NCBI GenBank assembly: GCA_050180705.1
Contig: JBFXDX010000007.1
Span: forward strand, 1 to 64,000
Length of the DNA: 64,000 bases
Direction: 5' to 3'
DNA from: SB25 sp050180705
GTDB taxonomy: Bacteria > Bacteroidota > Bacteroidia > Bacteroidales > Tenuifilaceae
Shown here: positions 6,745 to 15,976 of the stretch, piece after piece
Numbering within the stretch: the stretch's first letter is position 1
Layout: every line of letters starts with the position of its first letter
Program-made: the position numbers and the translations under genes
Notes under the pieces: generated by a model
The model's input: only the letters and a program-made list of their open reading frames with translations
The model's database searches: none
Told to the model about the DNA's origin: nothing

Positions 6745-9579
6745 CTAAAATTTAGCTGTTACTCCAAGGTTGAATGTTATTCCATCGGCACTTCTTCTAT
6801 TGTCGAGGTGCATGTTATCATCTCCATTGCTGTTTAGGTATGGGACGTATCGGATTGTTTTTTGATTCAGCAGATTCTTTACTCCAAACTTAAGTTCAAT
6901 AAAGTTATTGAATTCTTTGCTGATGGAGATATCAACCAAATGTTTTAGTTTTTCGCTGATATTTGGGATATTCTGGTCGGAGTTCTGATTTACAATGCCA
7001 ATTGAAATTAGCCTGTCGCCAATTACGTTGTACTGTACCGAAAAGTTGACCTTATTCTTTTCGTTATTGTAGAAAACTCCAGTGTTTACCAAAAATGGCG
7101 ATTGACCTTGCATTTCGCGATCCTCAAAGGTCGATCCTGATGGGAAAATAACCCTACTGTATATGTAGCTTGCATTTGCCACAACATAGAAATCTTTGAG
7201 CAAATCGATTGATTCCAACGATTTTCGTAGCTCAACCTCAACACCCAAACTTTTAGCCTCGTTGGCATTGCTGTAGGTGTATGTTGGGCGATTGCCCGAT
7301 GGTTTATAGGTTGATTCAATTGTTGAGTCGAATTTCTTGTAGAACAATCCAACCGAGAATGTTTCTGACGAACTGGGGTAAACTTCGTACCGAAGGTCGT
7401 AGTTCCATGTGTAGCAATTCTCGAGTTCGGTATTTCCCACGTAGTCGGCTTCATCCTCGAAATTGTAGAAGTAGAATGGAGCAACTTCCCTGAATTCGGG
7501 ACGGTTTACCGATAATCCTGTTGCAAAACGGATCAAATTCTTTTCGTTGAAGTTGTAGGTGATATTCACCGATGGAAAGAGATCGAAATGTTTCGATTCT
7601 AGGTTAACGGAATGGTTGTAGCTATCGTAGCCGTTAAGCTGTAAGTTATTCATTTCGGCACGAACACCTCCATAGAGTTTTATCTTTTTTGTGATATTGG
7701 TATTTAGAGCAACGTACCCGGCAACAAGCATATTGTTAGCATCGTAACTGTCCGATTTGCTGGTTGTTTCTTTTATGATAAAACCGTCGTCGGATGTGTT
7801 GATATTTTCTTTGCTGAAAATGGTTTCAACAGGTAACCAAACCGATTCGGTGTACGACGAGTTTTTTGCCAATCCAATTATTCGTGTATCAAAAACTCTA
7901 TTCTTATACTCTGAGTAAACTCCAGTTTTTATGGATGGTTCCCAGTTTCCAATTTTAATTTTGCGTTCGTAGTTTGCTCCAATTGAGGAGATATACTCAT
8001 TAAGTTTCATAAAAAGTCTTCCTGCATCGCTAACCGAAGGGGTTAAACCAACGGAAGCATAGTATTCGCCATAGTGCGAGAATAAAGGATCATCCTGAAG
8101 TGTTGTACGCAGTTGTTTTAAATCGGGCTCGTTCTTTCCCGAGTAGGAAAAGCCAACAACCCAGTCTAGTTTGTTTTTATCATTCTCTCCACTTTTATGT
8201 TCACCGCCAAGTTGAGCCGAGTAGGTAACCCGTGACATATATTTATCCTGATACGATCTAACTGTGTATCCCTCATAGCCATTCAATCCATTTCTAACTA
8301 TGGTTGTATTTTTCCCGTTGATGTTGAGTAGGTTTCGGAATTCAATCTTATTCCCATTTCCAAGGAAAAAAGCCCAGTTGTGCAGCAAGCCAATCTTTGT
8401 AACTCTAGAGTAGGAGCTATCGGTGTAGTTATAGTTATAATCTGGCATATCGCCCGGTGTAAATTGTGCCTGATAGCTTTTAAGCGATTTAACCTCTGAG
8501 TTATTTGCAATATCGTAGGTGAATGCAGTTATTGTACCTATTTGCTTGCTTCCTATTTGGAACCTTTTGCCAAAATTAATCGACAACTTTTGCTCGGGGT
8601 ATGCCGAAACCGATTTGGGAGCCCATTTAGTATTGAGTTCCTTGCCGTAGTTGGCAAGTTGGCTATTCGATAATCCTTTTAAAGAACTAGGAAAGTTATC
8701 GGGAAGTGCTCTCTCTCCGTTATCAATTCCTAACCAGTCGTACTTTCCTTTATTAATAAGTTTAAAGTCGTTATAGTTATCTTCGGTGTTGAAGCTTGTG
8801 GCATATCCAATGTGGAAGAAATTCTTCTCGGGCATGTTCTTGGTGTAAATTTTAATAAATCCCCCAGTGAAATCGGCAGGTAATTCGGGCGAAGGACTTT
8901 TGGCAATAAGAATATTATCGATCATTGAGCTGGGAATAATATCGAACGAGAATGCTTTCTGATCCGTTTCGCTCGATGGGGTTGATGCATTGTTTATCCA
9001 AACGCTATTGTAGCGTTGATTTAAACCACGAACCACCACAAACCGATCCTCGATAATTGATATTCCGGGTACGCGCTTAATAACCTCCGAGGCATCCTTG
9101 TCTTGTGTTCTGGTGATTTGTTGTGCGGTAATTCCATTGGCAACAATGGCACTGGCTTTTATGGAACTAATCATGGCCACATCGGTATTGTTTCTGCGGC
9201 TAGCAGTTACCACAACACCCTCAATTGCCGTGGAAACTTCTTCCAAATCAACATTTATAGTGGAGGCTTTATTTGCTTCAACCTTAATATTCTCAATAAT
9301 AACAGGTTTATAGGAGATGAACGAAACAAGAACACTGTATGTTCCTGGTGTTAAGTTGGGGAGTATGAATTTACCATCGAAATCGGTTATTGTACCATTT
9401 GTGGTACCTTGTATAACAGCAGTTGCACCAACTAATGTTTCGTTTCGCGATTTATCAATAACAACCCCTTCAATACTTCCTCGTTGAGCAATTAAGCTAG
9501 CAGGTATAAGAATAAAACAAATAATTGCGATTCCAAGTCTTAAGAATTGATTTCTGTACATATCGTTATTATTTTGCAA
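6745..9579 (-). CDS. TonB-dependent outer-membrane receptor, CarboxypepD_reg type, putative Pho regulon member
   Basis: 944 residues. Signal peptide (FLRLGIAIICFILIPASLIA then QRG), CarboxypepD_reg domain at about 32-115 (IEGVVIDKSRNETLVGATAV, TDFDGKFILPNL), plug domain about 125-250 with RVPGISIIEDRFVVVRGLNQ, then a beta-barrel ending in FNLGVTAKF with the terminal aromatic residue typical of BAM substrates. It should import a large or scarce ligand using TonB energy. The start could also be Met7. It is divergent from the PhoB-like regulator, and an 11-bp-phased TTAAC box lies at 9641-9667 upstream. No SusD partner is present, so this is not a polysaccharide-utilisation pair. A phosphorus-containing ligand is an inference from the box. 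Confidence 0.92.
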   Translation of the reverse strand: MQNNNDMYRNQFLRLGIAIICFILIPASLIAQRGSIEGVVIDKSRNETLVGATAVIQGTTNGTITDFDGKFILPNLTPGTYSVLVSFISYKPVIIENIKVEANKASTINVDLEEVSTAIEGVVVTASRRNNTDVAMISSIKASAIVANGITAQQITRTQDKDASEVIKRVPGISIIEDRFVVVRGLNQRYNSVWINNASTPSSETDQKAFSFDIIPSSMIDNILIAKSPSPELPADFTGGFIKIYTKNMPEKNFFHIGYATSFNTEDNYNDFKLINKGKYDWLGIDNGERALPDNFPSSLKGLSNSQLANYGKELNTKWAPKSVSAYPEQKLSINFGKRFQIGSKQIGTITAFTYDIANNSEVKSLKSYQAQFTPGDMPDYNYNYTDSSYSRVTKIGLLHNWAFFLGNGNKIEFRNLLNINGKNTTIVRNGLNGYEGYTVRSYQDKYMSRVTYSAQLGGEHKSGENDKNKLDWVVGFSYSGKNEPDLKQLRTTLQDDPLFSHYGEYYASVGLTPSVSDAGRLFMKLNEYISSIGANYERKIKIGNWEPSIKTGVYSEYKNRVFDTRIIGLAKNSSYTESVWLPVETIFSKENINTSDDGFIIKETTSKSDSYDANNMLVAGYVALNTNITKKIKLYGGVRAEMNNLQLNGYDSYNHSVNLESKHFDLFPSVNITYNFNEKNLIRFATGLSVNRPEFREVAPFYFYNFEDEADYVGNTELENCYTWNYDLRYEVYPSSSETFSVGLFYKKFDSTIESTYKPSGNRPTYTYSNANEAKSLGVEVELRKSLESIDLLKDFYVVANASYIYSRVIFPSGSTFEDREMQGQSPFLVNTGVFYNNEKNKVNFSVQYNVIGDRLISIGIVNQNSDQNIPNISEKLKHLVDISISKEFNNFIELKFGVKNLLNQKTIRYVPYLNSNGDDNMHLDNRRSADGITFNLGVTAKF

Positions 9580-9640
9580 TGTAGAATAGAATTAGCTCTG
9601 TTTTTCCGTTGCAAAGTAAGCGACTATATACGGCATCAAT

Positions 9641-9667
9641 TTTAAGCGAATATTAAACTTAGGTTAA
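9641..9667 (-). promoter_or_regulatory. Putative Pho box of the TonB receptor gene, three phased repeats
   Basis: Minus-strand TTAACC, TTAATA and TTAAAA start at 9667, 9656 and 9645, 11 bases apart. A weak -7 (TTACTTTG, 9612-9619) follows 21 bases later. The start codon is at 9579. Confidence 0.6.
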
Positions 9668-9694
9668 CCATTGTAAGCATATTAGCGTCCCGAT

Positions 9695-9739
9695 TTAATA
9701 TTTTCTTAACCTAGTTTTTGCATTTTATAAATACTTTTG
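9695..9739 (+). promoter_or_regulatory. Putative Pho box and -7 element of the response regulator gene
   Basis: TTAATA at 9695 and TTAACC at 9706 are 11 bases apart; TACTTTTG at 9732-9739 matches the -7 consensus, 20 bases after the second repeat. This places a direct-repeat activator site where the -33 would be and predicts autoregulation of the gene at 9761. Confidence 0.6.
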
Positions 9740-9760
9740 TAAACTTACCTAAATAAAGAT

Positions 9761-10459
9761 ATGGCTATGGATTTATCGAAGTTTCGAATACTGGTGGTTG
9801 ATGATGAACCCGATATCATTGAGTTTTTGAGTTACAACTTAAAAAAGGAAGGATTTTCAATTAGAGCAGCGTCAACGGGTCGTCAGGCAATCGATACAGC
9901 AGTTACATTTAATCCTCACTTAATACTCCTTGATGTAATGATGCCCGAGATGGATGGCATTGAAACTTGCGAGGAGTTAAGGTCAAATCCCAAAACTAAG
10001 GATGTTTTAATAGCTTTCTTAACCGCGCGTAGCGAGGATTATAGTCAAATTGCTGGGTTTGATGCTGGTGGCGATGATTACATCTCGAAACCAATAAAAC
10101 CAAAGGTTTTAATTAGTAGAATAAAGGCTTTGCTCAAAAGGTCTGGAACATTCGAGGATAGCGGAGCTCAAGTTCAGGAAACACCTCAGTCTGGACTTGT
10201 TATTGATAAGGAACGTTATGTTGTTTACCTCGATGGCAATGAGATTGTTCTTCCCAAAAAGGAGTTTGAACTTTTGGCATTGCTTTACAGCAAACCGCAG
10301 AAAGTTTTTACACGCGACGAGATTTACCAGAACATTTGGGGCGATGATATTGTTGTTGGCGATAGAACTATTGATGTTCATATCCGGAAACTTCGCGAAA
10401 AGCTGGGCGAGGATTATATTCGCACAGTTAAAGGAGTTGGTTATAAGTTTATGAATTAA
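9761..10459 (+). CDS. OmpR/PhoB-family response regulator
   Basis: 232 residues. Receiver domain 8-125 with acidic pair Asp14/Asp15, phosphorylation site Asp58 (LILLDVMMPEMDG), Thr88 and Lys110; winged-helix Trans_reg_C domain at about 140-230 with the PKKEFELLALLYSKPQKVFT and TIDVHIRKLREKLG segments. This is the PhoB/PhoP architecture. No histidine kinase is adjacent, so the partner is encoded elsewhere. The gene has the 11-bp-phased TTAAC site before it and is divergent from a TonB receptor with a similar site. I infer that it is the phosphate-starvation regulator binding those sites; the alternative is a different OmpR-type regulator with similar spacing. Hemerythrin gene follows after 37 bases. 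Confidence 0.9.
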   Translation: MAMDLSKFRILVVDDEPDIIEFLSYNLKKEGFSIRAASTGRQAIDTAVTFNPHLILLDVMMPEMDGIETCEELRSNPKTKDVLIAFLTARSEDYSQIAGFDAGGDDYISKPIKPKVLISRIKALLKRSGTFEDSGAQVQETPQSGLVIDKERYVVYLDGNEIVLPKKEFELLALLYSKPQKVFTRDEIYQNIWGDDIVVGDRTIDVHIRKLREKLGEDYIRTVKGVGYKFMN

Positions 10460-10496
10460 CGTTATTTAGATAAGTATTTTTTTAAAGGATTTTGGT

Positions 10497-10898
10497 ATGA
10501 TTGAATGGAAGCAAGATTACAGTGTTTCGGTTGCGAGTATTGATGATGATCATAAAAAGCTCATTGCTATTATTAATCAGTTGCTCAATGCAATGACAAA
10601 GGGAGAGGGGGCCAAGGTTTTAGCTCCATTGATTGATGAATTGTACAAGTATACTGTTTATCATTTTAACAGGGAGGAAACTTACTTTAGAATGACAAAC
10701 TACGCCAATACAGATATGCACATTAAGGAGCATGCCTATTTTGTGAATAAAATAAAGGAATTTAAGGACAGAGTGAGTGCTGGAAATGTTAGTTTTTCGC
10801 CCGATTTATTTAGTTTTCTTCGCGATTGGTTGTTGAAGCATATAACCCTTACAGATAAAATGTATTCGGATCATTTTTTAAAGTCTGGCTTAAGATAA
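10497..10898 (+). CDS. Bacteriohemerythrin (single-domain hemerythrin)
   Basis: 133 residues, a complete four-helix hemerythrin domain. All di-iron ligands are present: His19 (IDDDHKKL), His56 and Glu60 (YHFNREE), His75 and His79 (DMHIKEH), His115 and Asp120 (LKHITLTDK). Proteins of this kind bind O2 reversibly and serve as oxygen sensors, scavengers or carriers in microaerobic and anaerobic bacteria. It may be co-transcribed with the response regulator (37-base gap, no terminator between). A strong terminator follows at 10948. Confidence 0.95.
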   Translation: MIEWKQDYSVSVASIDDDHKKLIAIINQLLNAMTKGEGAKVLAPLIDELYKYTVYHFNREETYFRMTNYANTDMHIKEHAYFVNKIKEFKDRVSAGNVSFSPDLFSFLRDWLLKHITLTDKMYSDHFLKSGLR

Positions 10899-10947
10899 TT
10901 TTGAAGAACAGAATGATTAGACCTGAGGAATCATTCTTGCACAATAC

Positions 10948-10979
10948 AAAAGAGACACCTAATTGGGTGTCTCTTTTTA
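10948..10979. terminator. Bidirectional terminator between hemerythrin and nitronate monooxygenase genes
   Basis: AAAAGAGACACC, short loop, GGTGTCTCTTTTT. The two flanking genes converge on it. Confidence 0.92.
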
Positions 10980-11025
10980 TATTTTTGGAGTATACGCTTA
11001 TATTTTGGAAGTTTACTTCCTTAAA

Positions 11026-12171
11026 TTATACAGCTGTGCTAGCATATACAGGTGATGATCTTTTCTTATTTATCAGAAAAGTCGGTGTTTTAGCAGATGC
11101 AACGTGGTATTCTGTAACCAATTCGTTTATAACTTCTGCTACATGTTGAATCTTTGTTACTTTATAAGCATTCGCTCCTGCAAAGGCAAACCCTTCGGTC
11201 ATTTTTCCTTCGGCTGCGTTTAGCAATGCTTGTGCTATGCAGTACGGTGCTTCTTTAAAATTACATGAACTTAAACAGTTCCAATGGCATTTAAATGGGT
11301 GAGTTTGTCCGAGGTTTATCCGTTCAATAAAACTATTATTTACCGCTCTGCCCGGTAGTCCAACTGGACTTTTAATAATGGTTAAATCTTCCTTGTTACA
11401 GGCTATATAGCTTTGTTTAAATTCCAGCGATGCATCGCATTCGTGAGTTGGCACAAATCGGGTACCTAGTTTAACGCCTTTTGCACCAGCCTGCATAATA
11501 TTATACATATCCTCCCCAGTATAAATACCACCAGCGGCAATCACAGGTACATCTTTTTGGTAAGCATTCTCGAATGGGGCAATCTCCTGAATTGTTTCTT
11601 TCACTAATAGTGCCAATGGCACAACTTCGCCAGTAAGTTCCTCCTTTTTAAAGCCAAGATGTCCTCCTGCTAGTGGCCCTTCTACAACAACTGCATCGGG
11701 AATAACATTGTATTTATTTGCCCAATACTGAAAGATAAGTTTGGCTGCTTTTGCCGATGATACCTTTATGGCCAGTTTTGTGTGATGATTCTTATATCCA
11801 GCTTCGGCTATCATTCCAGGAATTTTTAAAGGTAAGCCAGCGCCAAGAATAATCAGATCAATCTTTTCCTCAATAGAGACTTTTATAAGATCCTCGTGAT
11901 CGGTAAGAGCCATCATAATATTAACCCCAATTAAGCCATTTGTAAGGCTACGGGTTTTTCGAATTTCCTTTTGCAGCGCTCTTTTATTTGCTTCGCGCGA
12001 GTGCTTGGCATAATCAGGTTGTCTCATTCCAATGCCCGAAGCCGATATTATTCCTATGCCTCCAGCATTTGCTACGGCCGATGCCAATCCCGATAATGAA
12101 ATTGCAACTCCCATTCCACCTTGAATAATAGGCAACCTTGCCTTTATATCACCAATGACTAATTCGTTCAT
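11026..12171 (-). CDS. Nitronate monooxygenase / FabK-like FMN oxidoreductase
   Basis: 381 residues forming an FMN-binding TIM barrel of the NMO family. Visible motifs: N-terminal LPIIQGGMGVAISLSGLASA, the phosphate-binding VEGPLAGGHLGF with the active-site His, VIAAGGI, and GAKGVKLGTRFV. The C-terminal part carries a Cys cluster (C-HWN-C-LSS-C with a further Cys seven residues on), common in NMO-like proteins of anaerobes. Members either oxidise alkyl nitronates or act as enoyl-ACP reductase; FabK lacks this tail, so an NMO-like role is more likely. Monocistronic; a CGAAGGTA (minus TACCTTCG) at 12192-12199 is a possible -7 element. Confidence 0.88.
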   Translation of the reverse strand: MNELVIGDIKARLPIIQGGMGVAISLSGLASAVANAGGIGIISASGIGMRQPDYAKHSREANKRALQKEIRKTRSLTNGLIGVNIMMALTDHEDLIKVSIEEKIDLIILGAGLPLKIPGMIAEAGYKNHHTKLAIKVSSAKAAKLIFQYWANKYNVIPDAVVVEGPLAGGHLGFKKEELTGEVVPLALLVKETIQEIAPFENAYQKDVPVIAAGGIYTGEDMYNIMQAGAKGVKLGTRFVPTHECDASLEFKQSYIACNKEDLTIIKSPVGLPGRAVNNSFIERINLGQTHPFKCHWNCLSSCNFKEAPYCIAQALLNAAEGKMTEGFAFAGANAYKVTKIQHVAEVINELVTEYHVASAKTPTFLINKKRSSPVYASTAV

Positions 12172-12304
12172 AAATTTTTGTTTTAGCGGAACGAAGGTAT
12201 GGTGAGGTTTTGGCGCTTCTGAAAAATAGGTCTGAGTAAAAGAAAATAGGGATAGAATGCCTTTTTAGGGGCAGGATGGTAAGTTTAGGGACGAATTAAT
12301 AGGG

Positions 12305-13141
12305 TTAAATCAGTTCGCGGAGCTTTACAACCGAGTTTTTGGATACTGGAATTGGAAAGTTGATGTTCTCAAAGAATAACTTGTATCCTTGCGAATTTCC
12401 CTCAATTTTATCGATATAGTTTATGTTTACTATGTAGGAGCGATGGCACTTGAAGATGAATTTATATTCTTTCAGAATTTCCTCAGCATAGATCATGCTG
12501 CAGCGTATCATCTGATTTTTTATAATTTGGTTTTCTTTCCAAAATACTTCAATATAGTTGTTCGCGGAGCGAATTAATAGAAGTAAGCTAGCTTTAATGG
12601 CAAGGCTATCTTTCTGGTAATCGGAATTAAAATATACTATTTTATCCAGAATCGATTTGTTCTCCTTAAGTTTCTTGCTAAGTTCGTTAGCTAACTTTAG
12701 ATGAGATCGAAGCATTTTGTTGTGATTAACCACAATTAAGGCAGAAATTGGTACTACTGCCATTAGTAAGAGCTTAATGATGAAGCTGAATCCAACTTTT
12801 GTTACTCCAAGGTATTTATTAACAATGAAGTATCCTACCAGTGTGGTAAACAGAATCCATAAATCCCAGAGTATTTCCTTTTTGACGTTCCAGCTACTAG
12901 ACGAAAATTTTTTAGTGAAAAGGCTGGGTACCACCAATAGGTTAAAGCTAAGCGATAAAAAAGTAACTATAGCAATTCCAACCATTAGGTAGTATTTCTC
13001 CTTAACAGGCAATGTTCCTATTTCTAGGGGTTGAAAAAGAAACAGAAATATGAAAACACCGATGCTTGCGAAAAATATAATTTTAGCATTCTGCTTTAGG
13101 TCCTCGTTAAAAGGGTATGGTTTATTAAATACTCTCCACAT
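12305..13141 (-). CDS. Membrane protein with C-terminal LytTR DNA-binding domain
   Basis: 278 residues. Four hydrophobic segments (about 22-40, 50-72, 88-108, 120-140) are followed by a short coiled stretch (NELSKKLKENKSILDKI) and a LytTR domain at about 178-278 with ANNYIEVFW, FKCHRSYIVNINYIDKIEG and a final IPVSKNSVVKLREL. This is a one-component, membrane-tethered regulator: the sensor is probably the membrane part and the output DNA binding. No receiver domain. It has no operon partner; 520 bases of apparently empty DNA lie upstream. Target genes are unknown. Confidence 0.88.
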   Translation of the reverse strand: MWRVFNKPYPFNEDLKQNAKIIFFASIGVFIFLFLFQPLEIGTLPVKEKYYLMVGIAIVTFLSLSFNLLVVPSLFTKKFSSSSWNVKKEILWDLWILFTTLVGYFIVNKYLGVTKVGFSFIIKLLLMAVVPISALIVVNHNKMLRSHLKLANELSKKLKENKSILDKIVYFNSDYQKDSLAIKASLLLLIRSANNYIEVFWKENQIIKNQMIRCSMIYAEEILKEYKFIFKCHRSYIVNINYIDKIEGNSQGYKLFFENINFPIPVSKNSVVKLRELI

Positions 13142-13663
13142 TGTGATAAATGATTATTGCATTAAATACTATTTGGAATATTTCCTTAACTATGCTTACA
13201 CAATGGAATTATTCCAAATTCAACAATATTATTTTCTATTACCAGTTTCGTTCACGTGTACAAAAATATCTTGTCATTTAAAATCCTCTTAGTGAATTCA
13301 AATTATATAAATTTCTAAATTCGAACGTAGACATTCATATTTTCATACGAGAACTTCTTTGCAAAAATATATTTATTATTTGATTTTTTTATTGGTTGTT
13401 ATAACGATCTATTTTCAATATAATCTTGAAATTATATGATATGATTGTGTTGTAAACTAACTAAAATCATGAGATTATAACACAGCGAAGTGTTTTGGAT
13501 ATTTATCGTACGAAGTTTTGATTGCGGAGATTCTCGAAGTGTAGATCAGCTTAATGTAAACTTATGGAGATAGATATAAAGTCGCTAAGTGAGATATGAA
13601 TTCATCTTGCGTGTCCTTAAAAGAAGAATCTCCTGCTTTTTGCAGGAGATTCTTACTTTTTTA
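13142..13663. other. Intergenic stretch with no gene seen
   Basis: Very AT-rich and without a convincing ORF on either strand. It holds the upstream region of the LytTR membrane protein and, at its end, the terminator of the phosphate transporter gene. No tandem repeat seen. Confidence 0.6.
13624..13654 (-). terminator. Terminator after the PiT phosphate transporter gene
   Basis: AAGAATCTCCTGC, loop TTTTT, GCAGGAGATTCTT: a perfect 13-base stem, 9 bases past the stop codon on the minus strand. Confidence 0.92.
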
Positions 13664-15901
13664 TTAGTCGATATTGTTTAAAATGAAGTCGCGTTGCGAT
13701 TTTAGCAGATTAACTGTATGGAGCATGATGTTTTTGATTTCGTTAAGCAATCCAAGATAAAGAACGCTATTTCGAGTTCCCGTTTCGTTTTGCTTTATGC
13801 GTTTCACCTGCTTTTTCCTTGAGTTATTAACGAGTTCGAGTATTTCTTGCTGTTTTTTTATGGCATCAGGAACACCCGTGTAATCGTTATCTTTAATCAT
13901 TTTCAATATTTCGTCGAAGAAAATCGAAATGTTCTCGCTGATTTCCTTTAGTTCTGTAGCCTGATTCTTGGTTAATCCTTTATGCTGATTCTCGATGTGC
14001 TGTAAACTCGGCGTAGAAACAAAGGTTAACGAGTGAGCAATCTCTCTAAGGTAATCAATTACCTGAATATAGTAGTGACCTGTTTCAATTGAGTCGGCCT
14101 CGAGTTGTTTCAGAACAGAGTAGACGTTGTATTTAAGTTTTTTTGCTTCGGCGTTAAGTTCTTCAACTTCCTTGTTTACTTGCTTTAGCGTTTTTCGATC
14201 TTCGTTAGTAAGACCGTCAATTATTTTGGTGAAAGTTTTAAGAACGTCTTTTAGCGATTTGTTTACCTCTTTTGTGCATTTTCTAACAATTCCGTCGTCG
14301 GTTGTGTATAGTTCATCATCAATTTTTGCAGCATTTACCTTTTTCTTATGAAGTAAATGCGATTTAACAAGAAGTCCAATTGCTATTGCCAATATTATTA
14401 TTAATGCAGGAGTTTTTCCGTAGAATAGTGCTGTTGCAATTAGGAAGGCCATGGTAAATGTTACAAAAGCAGTAAAGAACCAACCCGAAATTACAGTAAG
14501 AACACCGGTAATACGATATACTGCACTTTCGCGTCCCCAAGCTTTATCGCTAAGTGATGTTCCCATTGCAACCATAAATGTAACGTAGGTTGTTGATAGT
14601 GGAAGTTTTAGTGATGTTGCTGAACTGATTAGAATACTCGAAACCACAAGGTTTACAGAGGCTCTAACTAAATCGAAGGCAGGGGCATCATTGGGATCCT
14701 TATACTTTGGAGCCTTTGATATATCGAATCGTTTGCTAATAAAGTTTTGAACGGATCGAGGAATTATATAACCTACATTCTTACTAAATGTGCGAACAAT
14801 TCGAACTAAAGTTCTTGAAAAGTGAGTGCTACCAAAACGTTCCATTCCAGTATCCTGACGTGCAAGTCCAACTTCAGTTTCTGTTACAGTACGCGATTTC
14901 CGCGATGTCCATAGCGTAATTATCATTATTAACCCAGCAATAAACAGGTATAGAAAGTTTGTGTTAACTGGGCCGGCTAGTTCAGCCATTGATAGTTGAT
15001 CTGGAGCAATTCCTGGGTTCGCTAAATGAATTTGGAATGATTTTAATCCGGCCATTGAAACCCCAATGAAGTTTACAAGGTCGTTTCCTGCAAACGAGAG
15101 TGCCAGGGCAAATGTCCCCATCAGTACTATAAATCTTAAAATATTAAGATTAAATAGAGATATGAGGAGTTGGAAAATTACAGTCCAAACTAAAAAGCTG
15201 TACAGTAATATTATAAATGTATGCTCTTTTATATAGTTCATTACCGATTCATCTAGCATCGAAGAGCCTTGAACTCCTTTCATTACAATAAAATATGTGA
15301 TGGCTGTAAGCGCAATGCCACCCCAGATACTTCCTACAAATTTTATGCTTCGTTTATAGTTGAACGAGAACAGAAAACGGGCGATGTACTGAATTACTGT
15401 TCCTGTGATAAATGCGACTACTACTGATACTAGGATTCCCGATATAATTGCTAGAGCCTTTCCGCTATTTATATAGTTTCCTATGTTGCTTAGCGTTTCG
15501 TTATTGCCTAGTAATTTGAATATTGAAACAGCAACAGCCGATCCCAACAATTCAAATACCAACGATACTGTTGTTGAGGTTGGTAACCCAAATGTGTTAA
15601 AAAAGTCTAGTACAATAACATCGGTAAGCATAACGGCAAGGAAAATAACCATTATCTCGCTTAAGTAGAAGTTTTGTGGATAGAACACTCCTTTACGGGC
15701 AACTTCCATCATTCCACTCGAAAAGAACGAACCAACCAAAACACCCAACGATGCTACAAGTAATATCCAATGGCGTGAAGCCACCTTTGAGCCAATTGAT
15801 GAGTTAAGGAAATTTACTGCATCATTTGCAACTCCAACTACAAGATCGGACATTGCGAGCAGAATCAGAATTACAACGGCAACTAGGTAATAAGTATCCA
15901 T
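13664..15901 (-). CDS. PiT-family inorganic phosphate transporter fused to a PhoU-like domain
   Basis: 745 residues. The N-terminal 500 residues are a PHO4/PiT permease with two inverted PHO4 signatures, VVGVANDAVNFLNSSIGS near residue 22 and SFAGNDLVNFIGVSMAG near 270, plus the GLPTSTTVSLVFE and KLPLSTTYVTFMVAMG re-entrant loops. About residues 530-745 are an all-helical PhoU-like tail (KCTKEVNKSLKDVLKTF, YYIQVIDYLREIAHSLTFV) probably in the cytosol. The family imports Pi with H+ or Na+. In Bacteroidota the PhoU part is often fused, as here, instead of the separate pit-associated gene. Three perfect 11-bp-phased TTAAC repeats at 15977-16004 and a consensus -7 at 15926-15933 point to Pho control. 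Confidence 0.93.
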   Translation of the reverse strand: MDTYYLVAVVILILLAMSDLVVGVANDAVNFLNSSIGSKVASRHWILLVASLGVLVGSFFSSGMMEVARKGVFYPQNFYLSEIMVIFLAVMLTDVIVLDFFNTFGLPTSTTVSLVFELLGSAVAVSIFKLLGNNETLSNIGNYINSGKALAIISGILVSVVVAFITGTVIQYIARFLFSFNYKRSIKFVGSIWGGIALTAITYFIVMKGVQGSSMLDESVMNYIKEHTFIILLYSFLVWTVIFQLLISLFNLNILRFIVLMGTFALALSFAGNDLVNFIGVSMAGLKSFQIHLANPGIAPDQLSMAELAGPVNTNFLYLFIAGLIMIITLWTSRKSRTVTETEVGLARQDTGMERFGSTHFSRTLVRIVRTFSKNVGYIIPRSVQNFISKRFDISKAPKYKDPNDAPAFDLVRASVNLVVSSILISSATSLKLPLSTTYVTFMVAMGTSLSDKAWGRESAVYRITGVLTVISGWFFTAFVTFTMAFLIATALFYGKTPALIIILAIAIGLLVKSHLLHKKKVNAAKIDDELYTTDDGIVRKCTKEVNKSLKDVLKTFTKIIDGLTNEDRKTLKQVNKEVEELNAEAKKLKYNVYSVLKQLEADSIETGHYYIQVIDYLREIAHSLTFVSTPSLQHIENQHKGLTKNQATELKEISENISIFFDEILKMIKDNDYTGVPDAIKKQQEILELVNNSRKKQVKRIKQNETGTRNSVLYLGLLNEIKNIMLHTVNLLKSQRDFILNNID

Positions 15902-15925
15902 ATTAAAATAATATTAATTTCGATG

Positions 15926-15933
15926 CAAAAGTA
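15926..15933 (-). promoter_or_regulatory. -7 promoter element of the phosphate transporter gene
   Basis: Minus-strand TACTTTTG, perfect TAnnTTTG, 25 bases before the start codon at 15901. Confidence 0.7.
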
Positions 15934-15976
15934 ACCTCGATAAATTTAACATTATTATGAATACCAGTTATGTTTT

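Noticed and set aside
6519..6755. Plus-strand 78-residue ORF
   Set aside because: Lies in the heptamer array and is made of KVK-type repeats; no promoter.
9098..9354. Plus-strand ORFs inside the TonB receptor gene
   Set aside because: Shadow frames of a well-supported gene; no domain.
10901..11149. Plus-strand 82-residue ORF after hemerythrin
   Set aside because: Runs through a terminator and into the antisense strand of the NMO-like gene.
13050..13292. Plus-strand 80-residue ORF over the LytTR gene start
   Set aside because: Mostly antisense to a good gene; no domain or promoter.
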